NCBI GenBank assembly: GCA_019925795.1 | Contig: CM034309.1 | Span: 28,452,729-28,516,728 of the forward strand | DNA: 64,000 bases | Source of the DNA: Dendrobium chrysotoxum | Lineage: Eukaryota; Streptophyta; Magnoliopsida; Asparagales; Orchidaceae | Reading direction: 5' to 3' | Shown here: positions 1 through 11,712 of the stretch, one piece after another | Layout of the letters: every line of letters begins with the position of its first letter | Position numbering within the stretch: position 1 is the stretch's first letter | Program-made: the position numbers and the translations under genes | The notes under the pieces: generated by a model | The model's database searches: none | Told to the model about the DNA's origin: nothing | What the model saw: only the letters and a program-made list of their open reading frames with translations

Positions 1-742
1 ACAAGTACGAGCTATTATAGTACAAGTTCAGTGCCAAACAGGTATTATATCAGTCTCAATAAGCTTATAGGAGGCCGAGTCACTAACAGCTTTACCTACT
101 CAACAAGCCATGATAAGAGGCCGTAGTAGGAAAGCACCTGTTTTGTTAGCCTGATGACAAATACTATCAAGCTTGATATTTGTCAAATTTAACAAATCAA
201 AGCAGTTCAGATTCAAAAAAAATTTTCAACTAACAAATGGATTGAGACAAAATCCAAGAGAAGATTCTCAATCAACTCAAAGGCACCAAGCTACAATAAA
301 AATTGCCAGCAAATTAAAGGCATTATTCCTTCAATAAATCTGTCAAGCACAAAGCTAAGATCGAAGGAGCTTCATTTCTTCGACATGTCCGATAAAGCAT
401 AAAGCTTAGGATCAAAGAAGCCATCCCGCAGTTCTTATAGAGCCGTAGGCTGAACCAAGGGAATGTTATCATCATCAAAATCCGCCATTCCTAAAGCCCT
501 GGATAGATGACTATTTGCCACCGACCAAATACAAATCTAAAACGTATAGGTCACCAATATAAATTCTTCATCAAGCCCTTGAAAGCATAAAATTAGGGTA
601 GAAGAAATGTTAATTCTTGACAAATCGAGAAGATAAATCAGTGACATCTAAAATTAAATTTTAGAGATCCGTAGGGTCAAAAAGCTTTCAACAAACATGA
701 TATGTTATAATGCACATATCATATTTGTTAGGGGGCATTTTT
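1..742 (+). mobile_element. 3' untranslated internal end of a Tat-like Ty3/gypsy element (element A)
   Basis: This stretch is a diverged reverse-complement match to about 52871-53600, the segment between integrase and the 3' LTR of the second Tat-like element. Shared landmarks are a block about cleared AAGCTTTGTGCT-type text near 350-410, the CTACGGATCTC-type text near 665-675 (opposite strand), and a purine-rich tract GGGGGCATTT just before 743, which sits where a polypurine tract is expected. I see no coding sequence. The gag-pol body of this element should lie left of the window. The family assignment comes only from the match to element B. Confidence 0.75.
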
Positions 743-3700
743 TGACCTGTAAGAATCGAACTGGACCCAGCCTACACACTCGACCGACGCCTCATCCGGC
801 TTGCACGACTCAGCCTAATGCTCCCCACGATCAGACATAACCACTCAAACTGTCTCCCTCTCACGACACAAAAACGAAACCCTTTCCCATTCGGAACACA
901 CGCGCTCAGAACCGGAAAAAGAGATCACAAAAAGAAATTTGGGAACTTACCTCTCTCAGACGCCTGCCTCCTCCCGCAAAGCCACACCGCCGGCTTGCCA
1001 TCTCCACTCCGTCCGAACCCGCCGTGCCCTAGCAACGTCAAAGTCGCCACTGCTCCAGCACTTGTCTTCTCGAAGCTGTTGAAGCTTGCGAACTCCTTCC
1101 CGGCCTCCAAATCTCCTCATTCCGACGGCCGATTTCATCGACTCCTACTCCAACTCCAAGCCCAACATCGCCGGCTAGAACCTGCTCTCCGTCGTCGACC
1201 TCCAGCCTCCTGCGCCGACGCCTGCATCCGAAGCCTCCTCACAGCCGACGAAGCCTCCGCTGCCGACCCTGAGCCCGTCCGCCGCTTTGGTTACGCGTCC
1301 GTGCCCATCTCTGCCCTAGCCCGATAATGGGCTTCTTCTCTCTCTATATAATATTAGATATATTATACTAATATAATATATAATATTAAGTTATATTATA
1401 TATATAATATTATATTATATATTAAATTATATATAATATTATATATGTAATAAATAAAAGAGAAAGAAAATAAAGAGAGAGAGAGAGAGATATGAGAGGA
1501 CTTTTCATACAGGTACGAAATCAAATTGAAGATTTTGAAGGAAGTCCCGGGGTTTGATTCGGTCCCCCGAAGCTCTCGCCCATCGAGCTAATCTGACCGA
1601 GGGATTGAAGACTTGAAGACTCAATCACCTCGCCGTTAATTCGCTTCGGCCGAGTCGAGCCAAAATCTCCTCGCCGTTGATTCGCTCCGGCCGAGTCGAG
1701 CCCTCCCTTACCTCCCGGGTCCAGGGAGGGGACGCCAGAAGGCTGCCGAAATTTTCTAAAAGTTTCTGGACTTAAAAAATTTTTGAACCTATTGGGATTT
1801 TTGGAAAGATTAAAAAACATTGAACTAGTTAATCTAATTGCAACATAATTAACTAATAAATTTAAACAAAAAAATAAATAACCTAATATAATCTAATTTG
1901 ATTTAATTAACCAATTAAAAATTTAAAATCAGACTAAACTTAAATCTTAAATCAAAACTTTAATAAAGTAACAAATCGACTAATTAATCTAAAGCTAAAA
2001 TTCTGAATTAAATAATTAACTAATGAACACTCTTAAATAAGTTTGAAACAAAGCTCTATCTAATTAAACTAATTTGAAATTTAATTCAATTAATTGAAAA
2101 CTTAAATCAAAAGCTTTAAACAATTAAATTAAAATTTAAATTTTGGAATTTGAGAGTAATCTGCAATTTCATTTAAACTAAAATTAAATCCTAAATTAAT
2201 TAATTTAATTCAAATTGAAACTTTGAATAATATAATTGAAACCAAAACTCTGATTAAATTAAAAAAATCTAAATTTTAAATTTCATTAATTGGATAATCT
2301 AATTAAGCAAATCAAATTTAACATAATTAATTTTAAAATACATTCAATTAATGAACTAAGCAAATGGACTTAAATTAAAACTTAAATTCAATTAAAATTC
2401 ATTCAATTAAATTCACCTAATTAATCAATTCAATCAATGCAATTTTAAAAAACATAAAAATAAAATGCATGAATTTAATGTTTCCACTGATCCAGTTTAT
2501 GTACAAACTCCCAAACTGGCAGCTCTCCAATAGCTCTCTAACTGAGCAACCCAGACACAACAACTCCTTGAGCAAGAATAATGCTCACAACAGCTCTGAA
2601 ACTCCCTCTAATAAACAACCTTACAGCTCTCCAAATGGCTCTCAAGCTGCAAAACTCTCAAGCACGAACTCTTCGAAGTAGCTCTCTAACAGAGTAGCTT
2701 TCCAAACTACTCCAAAGGCTTCCAAATCTTAGACCTACGGAAGTGAGAGTGAGATAGTTAAAAGAATTAAGCAAAAAAGACATTTGTAGTCATAGCCACA
2801 GAGAGTCCTGGCAATGATTAAGGAATTCAAATGAATGGACTAAGCAATAACATAAAGCATAATCCTAATAAAATTGTGAATATTGAACTAGGATGGAAAC
2901 CTTAAAGAATGCCCGTCATTCAATCAGATGGAGACATATCATGAATACGTGAGGAGGGATAAGGATCAAAGTATTTTGTTGAGCTAGGAAGCCGAAAGCT
3001 ATGCTAAGTGACGCTTAGATGAGTTAAAACAAACTAATGCAATAACTGAAATCTAGAAAGCTTTAACGCCACCGGATCCGCAACATGTGTACAAGCGGAC
3101 AGAAGGCGTTTGTATGCCCTTAAATGAAATCTCGGGCAATTTTCTAAATGAAATCACTCGCACAATGGATCATATTTAAATATTTTAAAAAATCCCCACT
3201 TATGTATTAAATATGACTCCTTAAACTAAAGTGCAACAAACCCCTGCATGTGCTCCGACAAATGCAATAAATTTTTAAACGCCAATGTCCGAGAATACTG
3301 CGCTGGGTCAAATGCTCGTTAATATAATATTCTACTTTCAAATTAAATATCACCCGCATGTGCTCCGATCGTCACATCTTAATCTCAAATCCAATGGTTC
3401 GAGAATGCTGCGCGGGTCTAAATTCAAGTTTCATCCTCCTCCTCGAAAGGACTGGAGTCAACATGACTTGAAGTACAAAATATCTCCCAAATCCCTACGA
3501 AAATACTAGTGACTTTAATGCACCCCGATAATGGCCGTGTTGACACAAAATCTCAACCGAAGGGGTCAAATCTCAAATTCAATAAAAGTCAAGAATTCTT
3601 AAAATGAAATACATCACCTAAAAACTTAAAACTAAAAATCATCCACCTCCCGCAACCGTTTGTCTGGGGTGATAAATTTGAAATTAACCTCAGCTCACAA

Positions 3701-4518
3701 AGAGCGAATGCATGTCGGGTATATCGCTAAGATTCATCCTCAAATAGTCTCTTGCCAGCAGGGACGTGGCACGTGCCCTCTGATCGGGTGGTTTTGCCGC
3801 AAAATGGCACCATTATATTACGATCACGGCCAAAGCCCATATGTTCCCTAAAGGCGTCAAACCCTTTAGCGATGAATCATAGGGTATATTTGATAGGCAT
3901 AAAGCCCTCTGTCAGCTAAGGTGGATTCGGATATATCCCCTTAGTCAAACATCAACCCAGGTCTACAAGGTATTCTTGGACGAAGCAACCCATGGCTGCC
4001 GATAAGGTACCTTCTGTCAGGTTGGGTCGACTACCTCCTCTGACTAAGTAGACCAGGGATCATGACAGCCCGGGACGACGGAACCATGGGATCTTGATCG
4101 GGCTCGTCTTCATTCCCCCCACCACCAATTTTAAGTTCGTGGTGATAATTTATAAATCATAAGTTCAAATCTCAAATTCAAAACCGTAAGATTGTTGCTA
4201 TTATACGATAAGTTCATAACATATGTGACTACTTTAATAACTAGCCTTAATCGAAAGTTCTCTCTTGTTATCAGGAGGGGTAATTAACTATAGGAGCTTG
4301 CGCCTATAGGAAACCAGAACTCAGATCAAAAAGTCCTCACAAATTGAGGGCGAAATCTCTGGGTAGTATCTTATCTAAAACCCAATCTGCCTTCTGAAAA
4401 TTCACCCAGAACCTAATTTTGTTAAAACTCTATACCGTCATCATCAAATAAGAAAAGAAAAATAGACCGATGGTGCAGAGAGGCCGGGATTACATTCCAA
4501 CAGAATTTTCGGAGCCCA
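743..4518 (+). repeat. Long LTR (3' LTR) of Tat-like element A
   Basis: About 3.8 kb matching 49218-52870 in reverse orientation along its length. The left edge follows the purine tract at 731-740 and starts TGACCTGTAA. The right edge ends near GGAGCCCA at 4511-4518, aligning with the other LTR's end GGAGGCCA. It contains a GC-rich block (780-1325), an AT-rich microsatellite (1345-1460), a long AT-rich stretch (1790-2460) and a conserved segment at 3040-4500. LTRs over 3 kb are known in Tat/Ogre-type Ty3 elements. Open frames inside it (818-1327, 2469-2681, 3285-3851) resemble no known protein and I treat them as chance. Confidence 0.75.
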
Positions 4519-5270
4519 CAATTATCTTATGATACAATGCTCATTAAGAGATAAACTATAAAACAATATTAGACGACCATAAACTTCACCAAATTTATGT
4601 GAATCATGAATCCTTGTGAGAAGATTATTGCTCAAAGTAGTGCACTCAACAAAATACCATGTTTAAAATGACGCAACATATAGATCAATGCATACAACTG
4701 TCACCCACTAATATCTATTGCATGCAATTGTAAAAATACTTAGCTCACTGTCATGTATATTGATTGGATTACTAAATCTAAGTAGGCTTCACTATAGCCT
4801 GCTCTACCAATGGGCTATACATGCAAAGGTTCTACTTCTACAGATCCAGAAGGAAGGTGAAGACATTGCTAGGTAATGATTTCTGTTATACAACGCAACA
4901 AAAATGCCTAACCCATAAGTTCAAATCCATGTCTATAGACCAAGATATACATTTGACAGTGAAACGTCCAAAGGTTTAGTTACCAATACCGGTTTACATG
5001 AAGGCCATATGACAAATCAATGCATACACAATGTCAATGTATATATTCAACTGAAGTCTTCCTAGCAACTAAAATCAGACTTGAGATAGCGTATATATAT
5101 GGATAGCATCACCTGTGTAATCATGCAAGTTTACCTATATGTAAGATCGGAACCGTCATAAGCAAATTAATTTGAAATCCACCACGATCCACATAATGAT
5201 TCAGTCCAAAACACTATATCATTTGAAAGATTTATATTAGGATTTACATGAAACTAGCATATACCTTGAC
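4519..5270. other. Unassigned AT-rich spacer
   Basis: I see no coding region, RNA gene or recognisable repeat in this stretch. Confidence 0.5.
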
Positions 5271-6110
5271 GGAGGTCCAGTTGGACGGCTACTCGGTTCC
5301 AACTGCAGGTGGTCGGAAGTCGGCGAAGGCTGAGTCGGTCGGCTGCAAGATGGCAAGCGGCTGGAAGGCTGACTGGATGCCGTCGAGCGGGTCGAAGGTC
5401 CAAGAATGCTCAAATGGGGGCTAGGGGGCTGGCGGCAGTCGGGAGCTGCTCGAGCTCGAGTGCTCGGGCGTAAGAGGAGGGCTGCAGGAGTCTGATGGAC
5501 ACGAGCTCAAGCTCGGTTCAAGCGAAAGAGCTACAAAGCCGGGGAGGTCGGATGTCAGCTGCTGAGGTGTGCGAGTCGGAAGACGAGAGAGAAGCCGAGG
5601 TCGGCTTGCCTTCAAATGAGAGAGACGAATGGAAGGAGCTTCCGCCTGAGTGATTCGCACGAGCCGAGGTGAGTGATTCGCACGAGCCGAGGAGGAGGGG
5701 AACTGAGGAGTGGCCTAGGCTTCGTGCTGCTCGCGATCAAGAGAAGCAAACGGAGGAGGAGGGGTCGGCGTCGGCTATGGAAGATCGGCGGGATTCAGCT
5801 CGTACGAGAGAGGAGGAGGCGGAGGAGCTTCGGCTGGGGACTCGCGAACCAGGGAAGAGAGGGACCGAAGGGAGGAAAAGGGGTTCGGCTAGGGCTCTAC
5901 TCGAACGAGAGAAGGAGAAGAATGCTCTGGAATCTTTCCTTCTCGTTTCTCTCTACATGAAGACAGAGGCTCTGCCCGCGCTCTGACTTCTTCATTCATG
6001 AGAAGTGTCATGCCGTTCGCTTCTTCCCAAAACAGCCCTGCTCCATGCCGAAACGAGAATATCACGCCGCTGAACCAAGGCAATGGCTCAGAATTTGAAT
6101 TTCGGTGAAA
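5271..6110. other. Unidentified GC-rich island
   Basis: Abruptly GC-rich, with many GAGG, GGAGGA and CTCGAG runs, between AT-rich flanks. Overlapping short frames on both strands are low-complexity (Glu/Arg/Ser/Pro) and look like composition artefacts. The GC-rich parts of the two long LTRs in this window have a similar texture, so a retroelement LTR remnant is possible, but I found no matching ends. Confidence 0.3.
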
Positions 6111-7320
6111 ATGCAGCCGTTGATTCGATTTCCTGATTTAGGAAGGAAGTTCAAACTGTTAGAAAGTCAAGTAGGCTTTAAATTGAGCCATTAAACTGAT
6201 TTGGGTCAGATTTAAGTTCAAATCAAATTCAATTGGACTCAAATCGAGTTGATTTGGGTTTGATATGGTCCGACTGCATTAATTTTGCAAAATTAAATCC
6301 AAATCGACATCGATCCAACTCAAATTAGGCTTGACGAGGGCCAATCGTCTCGATCGAACACGCTCGAGGGCATTCGCACGAAAAATGAGGTCAACATGGT
6401 CATCGCAAGGAGTGCTTTCGGATTTTGGATTCATTTATCAATACGTCATTTTCAAAAACTATGAGATTTAAAACACTATATGATCATGCTCGAGCATCGA
6501 CAATGACCACAAACACCAACAACAGCTGTCTACCGACCACTATCGACTGGTCATCACTTCTCAATCACCATCACGTAATCATCGCTACCCGGCTATCTTC
6601 ACCCAACTATAAATTATAGTCTCCAAATCGTCATTGCACGTTTGTCGACGTTCAACCTTTAATTATCCAATCATTGTCATCCGATCTCCAATCACCCATA
6701 CATCATTGTTAGACCATAATTATCCAATTATCTTAGTCTAACTATTATCATCACCTTTCACCACATCTCCAACTTTTTCATCTACAACCACAAGAGATCA
6801 AGTTAGTGTTATTTTATAAATTTTGTAATTACAACTCCGATTGAGAGGTATATTAAAATAGTGAATTATTTCATCTAACTTAAGCCACATGATTTTTTTT
6901 TTCTTTTTTAAGATTTTTAAATAAAAATTCTAGTGTCATATGTGTTGTTATCCTTTATCCATTCGTGTGCGCTAGATCTTTTGTCAAAATCAATGTATTA
7001 ATCTCTCTCACTCTAATGCCATAAATTTTTAGACACGAAAAAAATATAAAATTATTACAAATTTGAAACCAAAAATATGAGTGATGCTAATAGGTTTGAA
7101 TGTTGTAACATACAAATGTTGGCTATAATGTAATATATTTTTGTTGGATTATGCATGGGTTACAAGTCCATTGTACTTATCATGCATAAATTCATCCTCT
7201 TAATTATAATATCATCATTACATATATCCATAGGTTCCCTAATATTATATTGAGTACTTAGTGAGACACGATATATCTGACGGGACTGAAACTTTCTATA
7301 ATCAAGGTTGGTCGTAAAAT
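6111..7320. other. Unassigned AT-rich spacer
   Basis: No supported gene. 6480-6780 holds short degenerate repeats of CAATCA/ATCATC type. Nothing else stands out. Confidence 0.4.
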
Positions 7321-7324
7321 CCGC

Positions 7325-7402
7325 CCATTGGGCTTGTGTGCGTAGCTCGGTTGGTAGATGCAAAAATTTTCCTCCCACAAGCCTACGTTCGAAGCACCCA
7401 AC
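7325..7402 (+). repeat. tRNA-like promoter segment (SINE or tRNA pseudogene)
   Basis: TAGCTCGGTTGG at 7343-7354 fits the RNA polymerase III box A consensus. GTTCGA at 7387-7392 fits the core of box B. Their spacing of about 33 bp is normal for tRNA-derived promoters. No acceptor stem closes around them, so this is more likely a SINE head or decayed tRNA than a working tRNA gene. It abuts the 3' tail of the RTE LINE on its right. Confidence 0.45.
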
Positions 7403-7404
7403 GT

Positions 7405-9225
7405 TCCCCAACAACAACACATCAAGCCTTTATCCCATTACGTGGGGTCGGCTACATGAATCTTTTTTCTCCATTGTGTCCTGTTAAAAGTCAAATTCTT
7501 ATTTAAATCTAATAAAGAAAGGTCATTTCTAATATTTTCTAACCAAGTCTTTTTAGGTCTACCTTTTCCTTTCTTAACATAAGTCAAATCAAATACCTCT
7601 ACTTTCCTAACTGGGTCATCGGGAGGCCGCCGTTTTATGTGACAAAACCATCTAAGGCGACTCTATCTAATCTTATCTTCCACTAGAGCTACTCCAACAT
7701 TTTCACGTATATGCTCATTTCGTATCCTATCTCTAAGGGTAAAGCCACTCATCCATCTGAGCATCCTCATCTCTGCAACACTTAACTTAGTATTATGCTT
7801 CTCTTTTAATGGCCAACATTCGGCACCATAAAGCAATGCAGGTCTCACCACCATCTTATAGAATTTTTCCTTAAGTTTGAGGGGTACTTTTCTATCACAC
7901 AACAAGCCCGATGCATTCCTCCACTTCAACCATCCAACTTGAATTTTGCTAATAATATCCCCATCTATTTCACTATCACTCTGAACAATAGATCCAAGAT
8001 ATCTAAAATGTGTACTCTTATTAATACTTGATTGCCCAAAGTCACAATCCCCTCACCAGGTCTATTACTACTAAAATTACATTCCTTATATTCTATTTTA
8101 GATCTACTCAAGCGAAAACCTTTAGACTCTAAGGTTGACCTCCACAATTCAAGTTTACCTTCAACTCCCTCTCTAGTCTTATCAACAAGAAGAATATCAT
8201 CACCAAAAAGCATACACCAAGGTACATCCTCTTGCAAATGTCTAGTGAGAACATCCATGACTAAGCAAAAAAGATATGGGCTTAAGGCTGATCCTTGATG
8301 TAAACCAACCGAAATAGGGAAATACTTGGTCAAACCACCTTGTGTTTGAACACAAGTAATAGCTCATGCATACATATCTTTAATAATTTGAATATAAGAA
8401 TTATTAACTCCGTTCTTTTCAAGAACTCTCCATAGCACTTCTCTTGGCATGTTATCATATGCTTTTTCTAAATCAATAAATATCATATATAGATCTTCCT
8501 TATTCTCTCTATATTTCTCCATCAAACCTCTTAATAAATGTATGGCTTCCATAGTAGACCTACCCGGCATGAATCCAATTTGATTTTGAGAAACATAGTA
8601 TCATGTCGCAACCTACGCTCCATAACCCGCTCCCGTAGTTTTAAAGTATGACACTTTAACTTAATTCCTTTATAATTCATACAGTCTTGTGCATCACCTT
8701 TATTCTTAAAAATATGGATTAACACACTCATTCTCCACTCATCTTGCATCTTTTTAGTCTTCAAAACAGTATTAAAAAGTTTAGTAAGCCAAGAAATTCT
8801 TTTATCTCCTAAGCATTTCCACACCTCTATTGGAATATCATTAGGTCCAACAGCTTTTCCACCCTTCATTTTCTTTAAAGCCTCTCTAACTTCGGTTTTA
8901 CTAATACGTCGATAAAAACAGAAATCTTTATTTTCATTTAGGGAGCTAAGATCACTACAGCCAATTGTATTATCACATTCTCCATTAAAAAGTTTAGCAA
9001 AATATCTCATCCACATTTATTAAATATCATCTTTTAAGAAAAGTAATTTTTGATCTTCATCTTTAATACACTTCACTTGAACTAAATCCTTACTACTCCT
9101 ATCTCTTTGTTTGGCTAAATTATACATATATCTTTCTCCCTCCTTAGTATCTAATCTATTATATAAATCACTAAAAACTAAGCTCTTTGCATCGCATATT
9201 GCTTTCAACTATGAAACACCCAATA
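7405..9225 (-). pseudogene. RTE-type LINE reverse transcriptase, 5'-truncated and broken
   Basis: Translated pieces on the minus strand follow the order of a plant RTE-type LINE ORF. A linker carries QVKCIKDEDQK (about 9070). Next comes an RT start with KMKGGKAVGPNDIP (about 8880). RT motif A is FIDLEKAYD (about 8480), and a GLHQGSALSPYLF motif lies near 8300. An altered catalytic block FGDD, where YADD is usual, lies near 8205. The C-terminal LYGAECWPLK region lies near 7830. Frameshifts and stops separate the pieces, and the endonuclease domain is missing. The 3' end near 7405 has a GTTGTTGTTG tail, typical of RTE elements. Related fragments lie at 22880-23100 and 44945-49217. Confidence 0.85.
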
Positions 9226-10279
9226 AGACACCATAGGGCTATACGACTTGTCACTACTAATTGGATCTCTAAGTCAATGATTGATGAATGACCATTTTTA
9301 ACAATATATCATAGGGATATTCTAATAATTCAGAATGATGAAACCAAGGATTTTATTTGAGTTTATTATAATTCCACTTTCTCTCTCTCTCTCCCCCTCT
9401 CCTTTGCTTGTGAGCTACATCCTATCCAATATGGGAAGTAATTATATACTAAATTTTACTTTAGAATCTCATTAGTCTGTGATCAATCTTAATCAATAGT
9501 TATCTCCTAAGATCAAGTGGAATAACTAATAGTCGAATATAGATTTGTGTCCTTAGAAAGTATTAAATAAAAAACATAAAACCTTCATAAAGGCAAAAAC
9601 TTTGGCTTCATTTGGAACGACTTTTTTTATTATTTTTTAAAATAAAATTTTTATACTAAACCTTTATCTTAAGAAGCAATAAAAAAGTCATCCCAAACAA
9701 AGCCTTTATCTGTGCTTATCAATGATAGTTTAGTTGAAAAAATGATTAAATTAGACTAACATGAACTAAATAAACTAAAAATTAGAGTACTAATTTAGTA
9801 ATGATTAAAATGTAAAAAGATTTATTAAAATATCGAATTAGGTAATTTGTTGAAAAATAAAATTAAATAGCTGTAGATTGATTCATTAAGTGAATAATTT
9901 GTCTAATTAGGAGTTAATTAGACTAACTGATTATTTATCAATTATTACGGAAATAAGATATTCTAATTACAAGCAATAACTATTAACAATATTTACAACT
10001 ATATAAATCTTAATTAATAATTATGACAGTAAATTAGCCTAATTAACAAAGATAATAAAATTAATAATTAATACAACCCATGTTGAAGATTGATGGTTTT
10101 AAAGTTCCCACTAGCAGTATATGAGCTTTCTTGTCTGTTTGGTCCATTGCCCTTCTTTTAAGCTAAAGCTCATATATTCCCACTTGGCAAGTCGCCCTGC
10201 CGAGCAAGCAATTCCCAGTCTCTCTTCCAATCACTAATAAGACAGCAGCAGGTATCACATGGCCTGAAATTCAGCATCA
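9226..10279. other. AT-rich spacer
   Basis: No supported gene. Contains a CT-rich run (about 9380-9402) and the MITE listed separately. Confidence 0.5.
9604..9704. mobile_element. Small MITE, GGCTTCATTTGG family
   Basis: Imperfect terminal inverted repeats: GGCTTCATTTGGAACGACTT on the left, and the right end reads inward GGCTTTGTTTGGGATGACTT. It is 101 bp long, AT-rich in the centre, and flanked by TTT on both sides. Three-base target duplications fit PIF/Harbinger-type MITEs; the family is inferred. Confidence 0.6.
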
Positions 10280-10816
10280 ATGTTGGGCACTTTTGTATTC
10301 ATGAAACTATACAGAGATTCGAATAGAATAACTTGTGTGCAAATAATTCAAAATGAAAAGTTCTTCCAAATAACTTTTTGTTTTATTGGCAACAAATGCT
10401 GGATGGCTTATCTACAGAAAAACAGCAAAGCAAAGGGCCAAGAACCACATGGAACTGTCTGGAAGCTGAGGAATTCATTACAGGTTTTTCAATATCAATC
10501 AATTGAATCAACCCTTAATCTGAGGACCACCACCAACCCAAAGCTTGGAATGGAGCCCTCAAACTAAATATATCATAGTTTAAAAAAGTAAAAAACAAAA
10601 TGATCATGCAATCTAGACCCGGGACCAACGATCGTATTTCAGGATTGTAAAAAAGTAAGGAAATAATAATCATACCACTTAAATATTTCTTATTTATGTA
10701 TCTAACACCTGACAAAAAAAAAATAATAGACTGATGCATCTGTCGGTGCCATGACCGACTTATCGAGAATTTTAAAAATAAATGAAAAATAAGTGTTGGA
10801 GCTTTGTTGTGCTTTT
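10280..10816. other. Spacer with an unsupported 95-codon frame
   Basis: A frame at 10280-10567 (+) has no recognisable domain, relative or splice context. It is probably chance. Confidence 0.3.
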
Positions 10817-10819
10817 TAA

Positions 10820-10916
10820 GGCTTCATTTGGGGCAGTTTTCTAAAGCAGTTTTTCAATACAAAATTTCTTGAAAGCAGTGAAAAAATGGTGGCAAAAAAC
10901 TGTTCCAAATGAAGCC
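10820..10916. mobile_element. Small MITE, same family as the one at 9604
   Basis: 97 bp with terminal inverted repeats beginning GGCTTCATTTGG at both ends, flanked by TAA on each side (10817-10819 and 10917-10919). A TAA target duplication fits PIF/Harbinger-type elements. Confidence 0.7.
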
Positions 10917-10923
10917 TAAGATT

Positions 10924-11712
10924 TGAGTGAGGTTATTATACATAGAGGTAGTTAAGTGTTTTTGTAAATATATAACTTCTTAGTGTTATACATACAATTG
11001 CCTTCCCAAAACAAAAAATGTTGCTTGCATGAGCAGAAGAATTGTAATAGGAACAAAAGAGCTTATTCTAAATCTCAACAGAAGAATTCTGAAATTTGAA
11101 TCCATAGAAAACATAGAAAACTATCAATCTTCAAGCATACAAAAATGTTAAGGCATGAACTGGGTCACATAAATCTTCCTAAATCTATTTCATGAATAGC
11201 CCCCATTTCAAATCTTCATAAGCTTCAGAATTGAAAAAATAATTAAAAAAAAAAATTACAACGAGCACAGAGCAAACTGTTTAATTGTTTAATTACCAAC
11301 AACCAATTCATATATAATAGCAATTAACAGAATAAACTGAATGAATTAGAATAGTTTATCAAATTAAGAACTATAACCAGAATGTACAATCCAGCTATAT
11401 GACCAACATGAAAGAAGAATGTGTTTCCATATGAAATTCATAGCTAAAAAGATTTGACTTGAGCATTAACAAATTAAAAGCAGTTTTTGCTATGCTACAA
11501 TTAAAACAAAATGAATGATTCCCCTAATGGATCCTTACCTCAAAGAGACAGAGGAAAAAACCAGGGTCAAAAAGCCAACAATGAACTAATTTTGATATGT
11601 CCAAATACAACCATAAGAAAAATCTCCTTAACCTAACAATACCTAATTTGTTAGCTCCACCTGGTTTGATCGTCAGCTCTGCTCAACTTCCATATTCATT
11701 TGTATTTTTTCG
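10924..11712. other. 3' flank of the kinase gene
   Basis: AT-rich, no open frame. It should hold the kinase 3' untranslated region, but I see no decisive polyadenylation site. Confidence 0.4.

Noticed and set aside
818..1327. 169-codon frame in GC-rich sequence
   Set aside because: It lies inside a Tat LTR, has low-complexity composition and resembles no protein; the inverted LTR copy does not preserve the frame.
2469..3851. Short plus-strand frames (2469-2681, 3285-3509, 3660-3851)
   Set aside because: All fall within the same LTR and have no domain or codon bias suggesting a gene.
5421..6083. Several overlapping ORFs in GC-rich sequence
   Set aside because: Low-complexity Glu/Arg/Ser/Pro translations on both strands, typical of GAGG-rich DNA and not of a gene.
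7160..7420. 86-codon minus-strand ORF
   Set aside because: It spans the tRNA-like segment and the RTE tail; no protein similarity.
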